Shown in pieces: positions 1 through 10,336 of a DNA stretch of 64,000 nucleotides. Source of the stretch: Rhyzopertha dominica (lineage: Eukaryota > Arthropoda > Insecta > Coleoptera > Bostrichidae). The stretch spans positions 4,707,786-4,771,785 of the forward strand of contig QCXZ01000041.1 in assembly GCA_025024175.1 (NCBI GenBank), written 5' to 3'. The notes under the pieces are model-generated. The model had not been told where the DNA came from and searched no databases. It saw nothing but the letters and a program-made list of their open reading frames with translations. Positions within the stretch are counted from its first letter, which is position 1, and each line of letters starts with the position of its first letter. The position numbers were made by a program, and so were the translations under genes.

Positions 1-1290
1 TTTGATAGTTCACTATTAGTTCTTCTATGCCACATTCCACCTTGCTTCTTTCCTCCAAATATTCTTCTTAAGATCTTCCTTTCCCAAATGAGCAGCCTAG
101 ATTCTTTTAAAGTGCCTATCTTCCACACCTCACACCCATATGTCACTGTCGGTCTCACAACTGTTCTGTAAATTCGAAGTTTTTCTTTCCATGACAAGTG
201 CTTGGATTTTAATATGAAGTTTATTGCCCCCGCTGCTTTATCTCCCTTTACTAGCCTGGCTTTTATTTCTTCCTCATCCCTCCCGTCTTCTGATATTTGT
301 ACCCCTAGATAGTTTACTGATTTTACTTTTTCTATTTCCATTATTTCTTGATCCAGACATTGTATTATTAAGTTTTGTGGCTGTACTCTGTCGGGGTGTC
401 TTGACATCACCATATACTTTGACTTTTGAGTGTTAATTTGCAACCCCACCCTTTTTGCGCTTGCTTTGAGTCTTTTTATAATTTTAATTAGATCTTCTTT
501 TTTGTTTGCTATTATTGCCACGTCATCTGCATATGCAATGCACTGATGTCCCCTGTGTCATGTGTGCTAAATCTATGAGTTTCTTTGGGATGTTCAACTT
601 TTCCATTGCTTTTAGGATATGTTTTCGCTTCAGAGAGTCATATGCTTTAAGGAAGTCTATGAATATGATGTGTAATTCTTTGCCGTGTTCTCCATATATG
701 TCTTGTAATTCCTTTAACACGAATAGTTGATCTGTTACTGATTTCTGGGGTTGAAAGCCTGCTTGATAGTCCCCTATTTCATTTTGTGCATACTCGTGAA
801 TGCGGTTTCTTAGTATTGTAGCCAGTATTTTATATGTGGAGTCAAGCAATGCAATTCCTCTGTAATTATTATATACCGATTTTTCACCTTTTTTGTGGAT
901 TGCAACTATTACAGCTTCTGCCCATTTACTAGGCATTCTTTCTTCTTGCCAGATTTGCTTTAATAACTCATGGATATTTGTTATTGCCTTTCTTCCCCCG
1001 TAATTTATAAGTTCATTTTTGATTCCGTTCTCGCCTGAAGCTTTTCCGTTCTTGAGATTTTGTATTGCGCTTTTGACTTCTTCTAGAGTGGGGGGTGAAA
1101 TGTCATCTTCTTGCTGTACGTTGTTTCCTTCATTTTCTCCTGTATCGGTTTCTTGATAGTCTACACCGTTTCCTCCTAGCAGCTCTTGAAAATAGTTTTT
1201 CCACCCTTCTATTATTCTATCCTCCTCGTTTACTCTTTTTCCATTCTTGTCTCTGAAAGCTAATGGCATTTGGTGGTTGCTTCGTCTCAA
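1..1290 (-). mobile_element. RTE-like non-LTR retrotransposon (LINE), reverse transcriptase fragment, runs off the left edge
   Basis: Read on the minus strand, 1290 to about 545 encodes the linker and the first half of a reverse transcriptase: a GWKNYFQELL linker, the NNYRGIALLDSTYKI block, GDYQAGFQPQKS and the FIDFLKAYDS block carrying the first catalytic Asp. From about 535 down to 1 another frame gives the CIAYADD active-site block, then YLGVQISEDG and the thumb/C-terminal IWERKILRRIFGG block, which continues past the window edge. The RQGD-type block that should lie between the two halves is absent, so a deletion of roughly 0.15-0.2 kb (my estimate from the family layout) near 535-545 removed it and shifted frame. 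The copy is dead. The 5' limit lies near 1286, next to AATCAATCAAT, so it is also 5'-truncated. The clade assignment (RTE-like endonuclease/RT family) rests on motif memory. Confidence 0.85.
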
Positions 1291-3340
1291 TCAATCAATA
1301 TATTGTGATTAAAACAATTAAACGCTCTTCTTAAATTGCAGAACATCTGATAAAAAATTATGTATCGCGGTGATTGTCAATCGCCCCGATAAAAAAACCG
1401 TGCAGTCTGGGATTCTCTTGACAGAAGATAGTTCGCGACAATCTATCTGTTGATAGCCAAATCCGTTAAAATTTCTTGTCACCTCGAAACATTAAGTTCT
1501 GAGAGAACTGAGAGTAAAAAAACTCACAAAAGTAAAAAAATTACTTCTATTTCCGAAGAACCTAAAAATATGGCACTGCATACAGAATTGTATCCGCCAT
1601 AATATTCCAAATTCAGCTACTTTATTTCAGCTCAGCGGATTGTGGGACTGAATGGCAACCTTTCAGGCTGAACAAGAACCTCAATCGCCCCTTAGCGGGC
1701 AGATCACGCTCATTGTTTACGTTTGTTTACTTCCCAACTGGCTGATCTCCAGCATCCCCTACGTGGAGCCATCCGCGCGCATCCTCCGATCTCCCGGCTC
1801 TTCCGCATATTGAATGAAGTTCTGCGACCGCGGCTCTTTCGTTTGGAACCCCGCGATCGATGTAGCAAGGGGTCCGCTGTGCGTAGGACGTTATCCATGG
1901 CCTACCCTAACTCCCGGGCCAAACAAACCCCCCTAGGACCACCCACCGCCGTCGCCAGCCAGAAGTTGCCCGTTGCTATGGGGGAACATAGTCGGATATC
2001 GCCCTTCTCGAACCCCTCTGCAACTCGAGACCGACTGCTGCGTGCGTTACCATCGATCATTGCTGGTATCGTGTTCTTCGGGGTGGATTTTGCCAGAGAA
2101 TCGGAAAAAATTGGGAGGATTTGAACCTATCGAGAAAGGCAGGTTTTCGATTCTTTTTTGGCCAAAAGAAACGACAGACGGAGGCAAGAAGTTTAGACAG
2201 ACGCTGGGATGCACAGTGAAGAAGACGTTGTTATTTTTTTAATCAAGGTGGCCAGACGTATAGGCCCAAAACTGATTATTTTGAGATTATCAGCTTCTTT
2301 GGATGCACACAGGTTAGGTGTAAGCTTATAAAAAATAAAATCTAATCAGTAATTTGAAGTACTGCGTTTTGATGGTTTTATTTCCATTATTTGTTATTGT
2401 TATTTTATTAAACAGAATCGGTATAACTGAATATGATTTTAATAATAATAATAACAATTTTAATGACTGTATTTACAATGACAGTTTAATACAATGTATG
2501 ATCTAATGCCTACAACTCAAATATCTAGTCTACTAACGCACCTCGGTTCCTGACTGTCGTACCGAACGCAAGTACATGATTTACCGTTACACTCCAAAAA
2601 ATGCGTTAAAACGAGAACATTTAAAGATAGGTCAACTGCGACAACACTGTTACCTTCTCTTGTTTCTTATTCCGTGCCAGTAAGTCACTAAAACATGAAG
2701 CACTAGTAATACTAGTAAAATTTTAAAGCATTCGTCAACCAAAAATCCCTTTTTCCGCTGGATTAATAGGTAAAGCCACCAACTAACCAACAAACAATAA
2801 AAGCAATATGTGCACTGAGGCTTTCACGGCCAGGGTTACTTAGGCCTTACAATCCGAAAGGCGCCTTAGATTCAAATATTGATGCTCGTCTTTTTAGTAA
2901 AAAGGTTTGTCTTGTAGCAAAAACAAATATAAAACAACCGGAACAAAACCAGATAGATATATGAAGGAAGCTCCACAATTCCGCGCAAAAGAGGGGTTGC
3001 AAATAATATAAAATAGAACAATGAAATTATTTTTACTGCTTTAATCTCCCGTAAGCTTAATGCATTTATTTGATAGCGAAATTAATTGTTCTAAACGATA
3101 AAAAATACTGTTTATCTTTGCACTGAAAATGATCACAAATTGTCTTTCATTATTAATATGTACATAAAGTTAATTCCTTTAATTGGATACTCTGTCGCAT
3201 GAAGTTTGCATTGGTTGCATTAGCACAATAGCAGTGTTGTCTGATTCTTTCATTTCTACTTTTCGATAAATGATGTCTTCAGCCTTTAGTCTTTAGTGTC
3301 TATTGTCTAGGACGGGAGACGATTACTTTAACTTGTTGAA
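1291..3340. other. No gene recognised; contains a GC-rich island (about 1690-2125)
   Basis: Most of this stretch is A+T-rich with no recognisable coding signal. The island at 1690-2125 is strikingly richer in G+C and CpG than its surroundings, and stays open for 133 codons on the plus strand (1723-2124, starting at an ATG). The predicted peptide is rich in Arg, Ser and Pro, matches nothing I know, and overlaps other open frames, as GC-rich DNA tends to produce by chance. It could be an old promoter/first-exon region or a conserved regulatory element. Confidence 0.4.
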
Positions 3341-3411
3341 ATTCAACCCCAGGATGCCTTGTATATATAGCACGTGGCAAAGGGTAGTTTATAAAAGTTT
3401 GCTGAAATGAG

Positions 3412-3437
3412 ACTACTACTACTACTACTACTACTAC
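3412..3437. repeat. (ACT)n microsatellite
   Basis: An uninterrupted run of ACT triplets, about eight and a half units, followed by an imperfect CTCTAGTAG. The same triplet class, as AGT, is the tail of a minus-strand LINE at 33148-33171, so this run may mark the tail of a vanished LINE. Confidence 0.9.
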
Positions 3438-3608
3438 CTCTAGTAGCAGAATGAGTTGTCATTTTGAGTATTTTCCAGACTGGATAATATATACTAGTTA
3501 CTTGCTTAAACACTGGAAAATCCACAAGAATTTAAAACTGAACTCTCAATTATCGACAAAAACTTTATTCTTGATTTTTGAATGCCGTAAACTGAACCCA
3601 GAAACAAG

Positions 3609-3649
3609 TTAGGTTAGGTTAGGTTAACTTTCTTCTGACTTAACCTAAC
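3609..3649. repeat. Short TTAGG tract with a downstream inverted copy
   Basis: Three tandem TTAGG units lie at 3609-3623. Ten bases at 3617-3626 (GTTAGGTTAA) recur as the exact reverse complement at 3640-3649, so the tract can form a small hairpin. TTAGG is the common insect telomere unit; three units inside ordinary DNA are not a telomere. Confidence 0.6.
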
Positions 3650-3690
3650 AAAACACTAAGAACGAAATGAAAGTTAACAGTAAATAAACT

Positions 3691-3700
3691 AACGCCAACT
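3691..3700. repeat. Target-site duplication, left copy (AACGCCAACT)
   Basis: The ten bases AACGCCAACT at 3691-3700 recur exactly at 5278-5287. They bracket the LINE copy between them, as expected for target-primed reverse transcription. Confidence 0.85.
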
Positions 3701-5277
3701 CTTGGTGTTCACAAATAAACGTAAACAGGGATCCATTCGATGGCCTTCTTTGCAAAACATAACATTGAATCCGGTACCGACGGTGAGGTATCTAGGTGTA
3801 ACCCTGGATTCCAAACTTGCTTGGACGGATCATGTTAACGAAATCAGCCGAAAGGCGTGTGCAACACTGTGGGTGTGCAGACGTCTTTGGGGAAACAGTT
3901 GGGGACTTCAACCACAGGTCGCGTACTGGCTGTACACAACTGTGGTGAGACCTCTCATTACTTACGCCGCCCTGGTATGGTGGCGCTCTACTGCGAAACA
4001 CAATATCAGGAAGGCATTAGCACAAATTCAACGACTGGGCTGTCTTATGATAACCGGTGGCATGAGAACGACACCTACTGCATCTATGGAGGTGCTTCTG
4101 GGACTGGAACCTCTACACGTAAGGGTAGAGTATGAAGCCCGGAAAGCGGCCTTTAGATTGCAGGGGTTAGGTAATTGGAAGTCTGGGGGAGAAGGGCACC
4201 GTATAGCGCTCTCTGTACCGAACGGAGATCAAGCTATTCTCTCAATGACAAGAGATAGGATTAACACGATTATGTGTTTTAACACACCATACAGAATCGT
4301 TATCCCCGATAAGGAGGAGTGGTTTCTGAATGGTGAAAACATGCTTGTGCCACAAGGACTCATCTGGTACACAGATGGATCTAAAATGGACACAGGCACA
4401 GGCGCGGGAGTATGTGGTACATCTCCGAGGGTGCAACTCAGTTTGTCACTAGGAGAGTACCCTAGCGTATTCCAAGCGGAAATTTATGCAATTCTGGCAT
4501 GTGCTCATGAGAACCTCAGAAGAGGGTATTCCGGACTGCATATCTACATTTGCTGCGATAGCCAGGCGGCACTTCGAGCGCTTACCTGTGTTAGGGTGCG
4601 CTCCGGCCTTTTACTGGACTGTCGTAACACATTAGTAAGGTTGGCCCAACATAATCGGGTTAACTTGATTTGGGTGCCTGCTCATGCAGGCATTGAAGGC
4701 AATGAAATGGCTGATGAATTAGCGAAGAAGGCGGCGTCCGCACGTTATCTCGGACCACAACCTTCCATCGCCATTCCAGAAAGCAGACTGAGGGCCGAGA
4801 TCACAAAGTGGCTTGGTCGTCAGTTTTACCTGTATTGGGAAGACGCGCCAGAACTGAGGCAATCTAGGGCCTTCATCACTGGACCTACGCTTGCCCAGGA
4901 ACGCAAATGGCTTTTAAGCCGGAGTCGCTCTCAATTGCGATTAGTGGTGGGTGTCCTCACGGGACACTGCCGGCTCAATAAACACCTATATAATATGGGT
5001 GTAGTGGAAAGTAGCACCTGTAGGTTCTGCTTAGAAGAGGAGGAAACTCCGATTCACCTCCTTACCAACTGCGGACCGCTGGGGGGCAAAAGGTTTGGAG
5101 AATTTGGGTCTCAATTTATTAAGACTGAAGATCTTTATAGATTACCTTGGAAAGAGATACTGCACTTCTTTGAGAAGGCAGGACTCTTCTAAGCTACGGT
5201 GCGGGCACAATGGATCGAAAGGTCTAAGTGCAGCGCCCCGCCCCTTTTGCAGGGTCGCACCGCAGAAGATAGAATAG
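3701..5277 (+). mobile_element. 5'-truncated LINE with RNase H domain (I/R1/LOA-like)
   Basis: An unbroken frame from 3702 to 5192 encodes the last 496 residues of a non-LTR polyprotein. Residues 1-35 are the end of the RT (VFTNKRK, then VRYLGVTLDSKL), 36-150 the thumb, and 220-345 an RNase H1 domain with Asp225 (TDGS), Glu260, Asp286 and a His328/Asp338 pair in the WVPAHAG..NEMADELA segment. The C-terminus has a zinc-knuckle-like C-x2-C-x8-H-x4-C near residues 440-457. There is no methionine at 3702 (the codon is TTG); the frame begins only because the insertion was truncated inside the coding region. The 3' UTR of about 80 bases ends in AGATAGAATAG rather than poly(A). Exact 10-bp duplications flank it. 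No stop or frameshift is seen, so the insertion is probably young, although it lacks the RT core and cannot move. Confidence 0.9.
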
Positions 5278-5287
5278 AACGCCAACT
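5278..5287. repeat. Target-site duplication, right copy (AACGCCAACT)
   Basis: Exact match to 3691-3700. It sets the 3' end of the LINE at 5277. Confidence 0.85.
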
Positions 5288-5544
5288 AACTAACTACCAA
5301 CACGTTTGAATTAAAATTATGTGCCTAATTTTAAATAAGAATTTCTATCATGTACATAATAAAAATGAAAGCATTAAAATTATGTAGTTATATTATAGGT
5401 GTATTATTGTTATGTACTAGCATAATGACAATGCATTTATTTAAAATTATGCTGTGACATAATAGTAATTCGACAATTATTAGTACGCTCCAATATAATA
5501 TTAATTCATTTTTATGAATGTGAATTTTACTGTAACTATATTTA

Positions 5545-6259
5545 CGAGGCATGTTTTTTAAGTACGTACCGTTTTGCGATTCCGCCGCCGCAGCGCTACG
5601 GTCGGCGTTGCGCGCATGCGCGCTGGTTACCTACATCTCTTGTCTACGCACTGACGCCATTACAGTTTGATTCTTCATTGTATACGTTGTTTACTGAGTG
5701 TTTAAGATGCCTCCGACAATCGTGAGTCCCGCCGATTGTGAAGTACGGGCTGTTATACGATTTCTTAGTGCTAAAGGCGTAAAACCGATCGATATTCATC
5801 GTTAGATCTGTGAAGTTTACGGACAAAACATTATGAGTGATGGAATGGTAAGGAAATGGGTGAGAGCATTTAAAGATGGCCGCACAAATGTGCCAAAGAT
5901 CTCATCAAATCTTTTAAATGGGAAACTCTAGATCATCCTCCATACAGCCCTGATCTGGCGCCGAGCGACTACCATTTGTTCCTGCACTTGAAGAAACACC
6001 TGGGTGGTCAGCGTCTTCAAGACGATAACGAAGTCGAAACATTTGTGATACAGTGGTTAACAAGTCAGGCGGCAGAATTTTGTGAGGAGGGTATTCAAAA
6101 ACTGGTGCCACGTTATGACAAGTGCCTCAATATTCACGGAAATTATGTAGAAAAGTAGATTAAGGTACAGGCATTCATGTAAGATAAAATTATTGCGATA
6201 TCTTTGCACGTCTTTTTTTTTAATTCTAAAACGGTACTTACTTAAAAAAACATGCCTCG
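5545..6259 (+). mobile_element. Mariner (DD34D) copy with internal deletion
   Basis: The ends CGAGGCATG.. and ..CATGCCTCG lie in TA duplications at 5543-5544 and 6260-6261 and match the full-length copy at 42078-43408. The copy is 715 bp against 1331 bp. Homology runs to about 5892 and jumps to the segment equivalent to about 43046, removing roughly 0.62 kb including the first two catalytic aspartates, with one base of shared sequence at the joint. The start codon at 5707 is followed by an in-frame TAG at 5803-5805 where the full copy has GAG. Both TIRs are intact, so the copy resembles a non-autonomous derivative that could have been mobilised by a helper. Confidence 0.95.
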
Positions 6260-6261
6260 TA

Positions 6262-7379
6262 TTTAATGCGTTAAATAGCAAAACGGCATGCTATACGGGG
6301 TGATCTATTTAAAATATAAGGGTGGGTAGGATGCAAAAAAACTCAAGCTCCCTGTATAAACATAACAGCTGCGGACGAGCGCTGACCATTTCCTTCTGAA
6401 GATGCCCAGCACAGTTTTGTGTGAAACGTCAAGAAGTTTATCATCTCTTGGACCACGGCCATTATGCCGGAAAAACAACAATAATAATAGTAAATTCAAA
6501 CACTGTTTTTGCAATTGTTCAGTATGAAAAAATGAGCTCAGTAACAGGTGGAAGATGTTGTTTACACACAAATAAATACTCAACTAGTCGAAAATGCCAC
6601 TGGAAAAATTTGCCCAAAAACCTACAGACGTAATAATAACTTTGATCGCAATGTGATTGATCAGAGTTTGAATTAATATGGCCCAGCCAAAAAATATTAT
6701 TTTAACCACAAGTACAAACTTTCGTTGAAGGCAAAGACGCATATACGTAAATGTGAGGGGCAGTGGTACTTAATTCCGTTTCACGTCGAACGCGAATACC
6801 AAGAAGTATTAACAGCTTTATTTGTTTGATTAGCGTGTAATGACGAACATCAAAGGAATCCCAAAAATATTTGCTACCATCCCGATGATCCCGAAACGAA
6901 GATAATTAGGAATGTTTAAGTGATAAAAATGTCGTTGGCTACCTATCGCCGCGGAGGCCATTTGGAACCGTCCACCTAGTACAGATGTCTCCTTCGAAAG
7001 TAAACAACCAAATTCTTTGAAACGTCGTTGTTTACGACATCCAAGAGGGGCGTGTAAACAAAACGGGAAAAAAGCGGGATTGTTTGGGATAAATCTAGCG
7101 TTGATTTTTTTGTACTTCCGCTGTATACGAGATCTAACGTATTCTACTTTTGATACGCACGTAAATATGACAAGACGCGACGATATTCAGATGTGGTTGA
7201 ATGATATCTTCCAGGACGTAGAAAATAGTTTAGCGTTATAATAATGTAAACTTCTTTCTGCTGTACATTAAAATAAATTGCCTTTTAGATGCAGTTATAG
7301 GCTTTTTAAAGATTGATTACGCGCCACTTTAGCTAAAAAGTTTATTTTTAACTTCTCATTTACTATCTTTGAGTTGAGG
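6262..7379. other. No gene recognised
   Basis: A+T-rich sequence. Around 6376-6425 there is a CTGAAGATG..GTGAAACGT motif followed by an AACAACAATAATAATAG tail, a pattern often found at the 3' ends of degraded retroelements. It probably marks the tail of one whose coding part is gone. Confidence 0.45.
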
Positions 7380-8423
7380 TTTACTTCTTCAAAGTACCCG
7401 CTACTGTCATTTCCCATGTGTCATGTTGTCGTTATTACTCTTTCTGCTGATATTTCCTCTTTAATTCTCACTAGGCACCCGAACTACTTTATATTCTTCT
7501 AAATTTGATCGGCTCTTTGTCGAGTTCTCATTCTAGTTACTCCTCGCAGCCAATTTATTAGTCTGTTGCTTAACACTCATCTTTCACTTCCGCATGGTTA
7601 ATATTGGTCTATAAATGGTTTTGTATATCGCCATTTCTGTTTTCTTGCATAAGTACAGTAACGTTGTATTATGTGAGTGTCATACATTTATTGCACTGTT
7701 AATTCTGTCATGTATTTCTTAAACTGTCCTATTGCTTTGATTATAGCTCCTAAGTACTAAAACTTTCAAACTGTCCTATTTGTTTTCCATTTATTTTCAA
7801 GTTTATCCTTTTTTTCCTCCTTTCCTATAACCTTTGCGTTTGTTTTGCTCATATCCATCAATATTTTACGTTTTGTTAATTCTTTTATCACTACATTTTG
7901 TTAACTTCTCTTCCTTTTCTATACAAACCAAATGCGAATGGAATTTCTGTCAGTTTTGCCACCTCTAACTTCGTGTACAAAAATTTTTGTAGATATTATT
8001 TTGTAATTCCCGTAGTCCTCTTTCATCATGTTTTCATGTTCTTTTCGAACGTGCCTGTAACTCATCTTTATATTACCTACCTATACCTGTTCCGTATTTT
8101 GGATTATAAGCAGTTCCTCAAAGTATATTTTCTAGTTCTTCATTATTTTACATCCTTATGTGAGTTTTTGCGACCGTACGTGTTTTTATCTGAGCTGCAA
8201 TACACTGTTTGGTCATATTCGCATTTTTTAGTACTTTATACCACAGTTTTTGGTTTTGGTTTTCTTTCATTCTTGCTTCAAGATCTTTACACGCCCCTCT
8301 TTTAGCGTCTTTCAACTTTGTTAAATTCTTCCACTGCTCTTTGTACTTCGTGTAATTCTTTGTTGTCCAGTTTGCAATATATTTTCTTTGAAAGGTACTG
8401 TTTTTTTTGTCTCTAGATTCCAC
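7380..8423 (-). mobile_element. Degenerate RTE-like LINE relic
   Basis: On the minus strand 8423-8148 is open for 91 codons. Its KYKEQWKNL.. and QNQKLWYKVLKN segments match the linker upstream of the RT in the same LINE family as 1-1290. Further down, 7900-7380 in several frames with many stops gives the C-terminal part: SKTNAKVIGKE, a NGKQIGQF segment and IGCEE..ELDKEPI, equivalent to the thumb and tail blocks. Most of the RT core, including the active-site block, is missing or unreadable in between. An old, non-functional copy. Confidence 0.7.
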
Positions 8424-9900
8424 AGAGTTGTTGAAATAAATTTTCCACAGTTATTGTAATTTATTAGAAATAAATGCGAATAATTGATCATTGAACAAAT
8501 GGATGTAAATTGAAATCTGTTGCAGCGAATAAAGTAGCACAATTAATTTGTAAACAAAAATAGTTTATTTTAAAATTATACGAACTATTCCCAGCAGATT
8601 TTGATATGAATGTTAGTATAAATATTAATGCAACTTGAAGGGAGGTATTTATTTAGACTCACATTTTGACTCAAAATTCACTATTCACTGGTTACTAGGT
8701 TATTACACAAACTGTCGTCTGTTGTATACACGCTGTTTAAAATAACTTAACTAATAAAGAATAAAAGCCTTTTATGACGCAATTACGCGTGCCAAATATG
8801 CAAATTGCTTTCTATCCAGTACACAACCTCCTTTATATTGCGCAACCTGGACGATTTTTTTCCGAAATTGTGGATTCGTGCAACAAACCCGAACCTTTGC
8901 ATCAGATTCGTGTTAGTGTAGAAAGCAGTTTGAAACACATTCCGTTTTAATATACGATACCCCAGAAATTTATTCCGTAACAACGATTACGATCGATAAA
9001 GCAGCGGAGGTAATTATCATTAAGTTAAAACATGTTTGCCTGTCGTCTGGTTATCTAATGTATTTTCTGTGTTTGTTCAAGATTCACTTTCATTGTCGTG
9101 CTCGTATCGCGTTATATACAGGTAGCGGTGAGATCAACTCGATGCTCCTTGCGGTTCTGTGTGGCATGTCCCGGCCAGACCACCAACGTTTTTTAACCCA
9201 GGGCATACTTGTATAAATACGACAAACAAGTAGAGTCGCTAATAACCGGACAAAGAGATATTTCAGTCGTGATTCAACCATCCACTTCAAGACATAAACG
9301 AACAGTTAGCTCGGATTCCATTAACATAAGTCGGTTGGGAGAGAGAATGCCCCGATGTGGAGTAAACTTCGGGAGTCTGTGACCTCTGGGGCATTAAACG
9401 CTATCGGCAGATATGAACCAAATTTACTGACGCTTTTTTGTCCTAGATCTAAAAATTATTAGGTAATTACAATTTAATAGACGATAAACGTAGAAAACTC
9501 TTTTCATCCGTTCACACTTCGTAACACACGCTAATCAGCTACAGACTATCATATAAAGTGCTATGGTATTTCAAAACAGCATAGTAATTAATAGACAAGA
9601 CTAGTATAATAACAGAAAACAAATAAATTAGAACAAAACCATCGACAAACGTCATGATTAGAGATCTCTTAGCGAAGAAGTTCTAAAGAGATGTAGTAGG
9701 TATATACAAAATAAGAGGCCGAAATATAGCAACGATAAACAAAATGAAATAGGTATCTGAGAAGCTACCAGCAATGGAAGTCAAAGAGATGGCATAACCC
9801 GTCCACAGAGCCTCGAGATATACTGCCATTTGCAGAAAAAACATAAACCTGACTGGAGAATTTCAAAGAATATATATGTTACGAGCATAATAGGAAAATA
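8424..9900. other. No gene recognised; one 58-codon ATG frame
   Basis: The only frame worth noting begins at an ATG at 8774 and ends with TAA at 8948-8950 (plus strand, 58 residues). It has a fairly ordinary amino-acid mix, but no domain I recognise and no splice or expression signal that I can defend. The rest is A+T-rich with many stops. Confidence 0.3.
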
Positions 9901-10035
9901 GGGCAATGTTAGTATTCTCAGGGCAATATAAACAATGACCGCTCGTATTGGTCATTGTAGGTAATACTCCAATTCTTAATTACATTTCCTGCATTGACCG
10001 GTCACTGTGAACAATACCCACACTAATATGGGCAA
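9901..10035. repeat. Cluster of GGGCAAT/CAATG motifs with a 9-bp inverted repeat
   Basis: GGGCAATGTT (9901), GGGCAATAT (9921) and GGGCAATGTC (10032) recur within 140 bases. ACAATGACC at 9932-9940 is an exact inverted repeat of GGTCATTGT at 9950-9958 across a 9-base spacer, and a related TTGACCGGTCA palindrome lies near 9995. The cluster ends about 75 bases before the first ATG of the integrase gene, so it may be its promoter region or the subterminal region of a parent element. Confidence 0.5.
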
Positions 10036-10330
10036 TGTCGATGATATTATACCAAAGCAGATCTAACTTTACTTTAGAACATTATTACTGTATGTTTTGC
10101 GGTGCAAAATGGAACCTGAAAACAGGTTTAGTGGTAAATTAAAAGATATTTTGAACAAAAAGGGTGTTAACAGTGTATATTTAAGCAAAAATAAATATAG
10201 TGAACTTGTGAATCGTGTTAAAGCAGCCAAGACAAAGATACGGGGGAAAATTCCAGAAGAAGCGTTATGATCTAGTTAAGGTAGGAGATGTTGAGAAACT
10301 CATTTATCCCGTTAAAGAAGAGAGTGCAAC

Positions 10331-10336
10331 AATTAA
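10331..10336. repeat. Target-site duplication of the LINE in the integrase gene (AATTAA)
   Basis: AATTAA at 10331-10336 recurs at 12110-12115. Removing the sequence between them joins ..SATIK to YYL.. in the integrase reading frame, which independently supports this boundary. Confidence 0.65.

Noticed and set aside
1723..2124. 133-codon plus-strand gene
   Set aside because: CpG-rich patch with competing frames, peptide biased to Arg/Pro/Ser, no recognisable motif.
3609..3649. Telomeric tract (TTAGG)n
   Set aside because: Only three units, inside ordinary DNA with elements on both sides; not a telomere, and chance or repair insertion suffices.
8774..8950. 58-residue small protein
   Set aside because: Could be chance at this length; no homology signal or transcription evidence visible.
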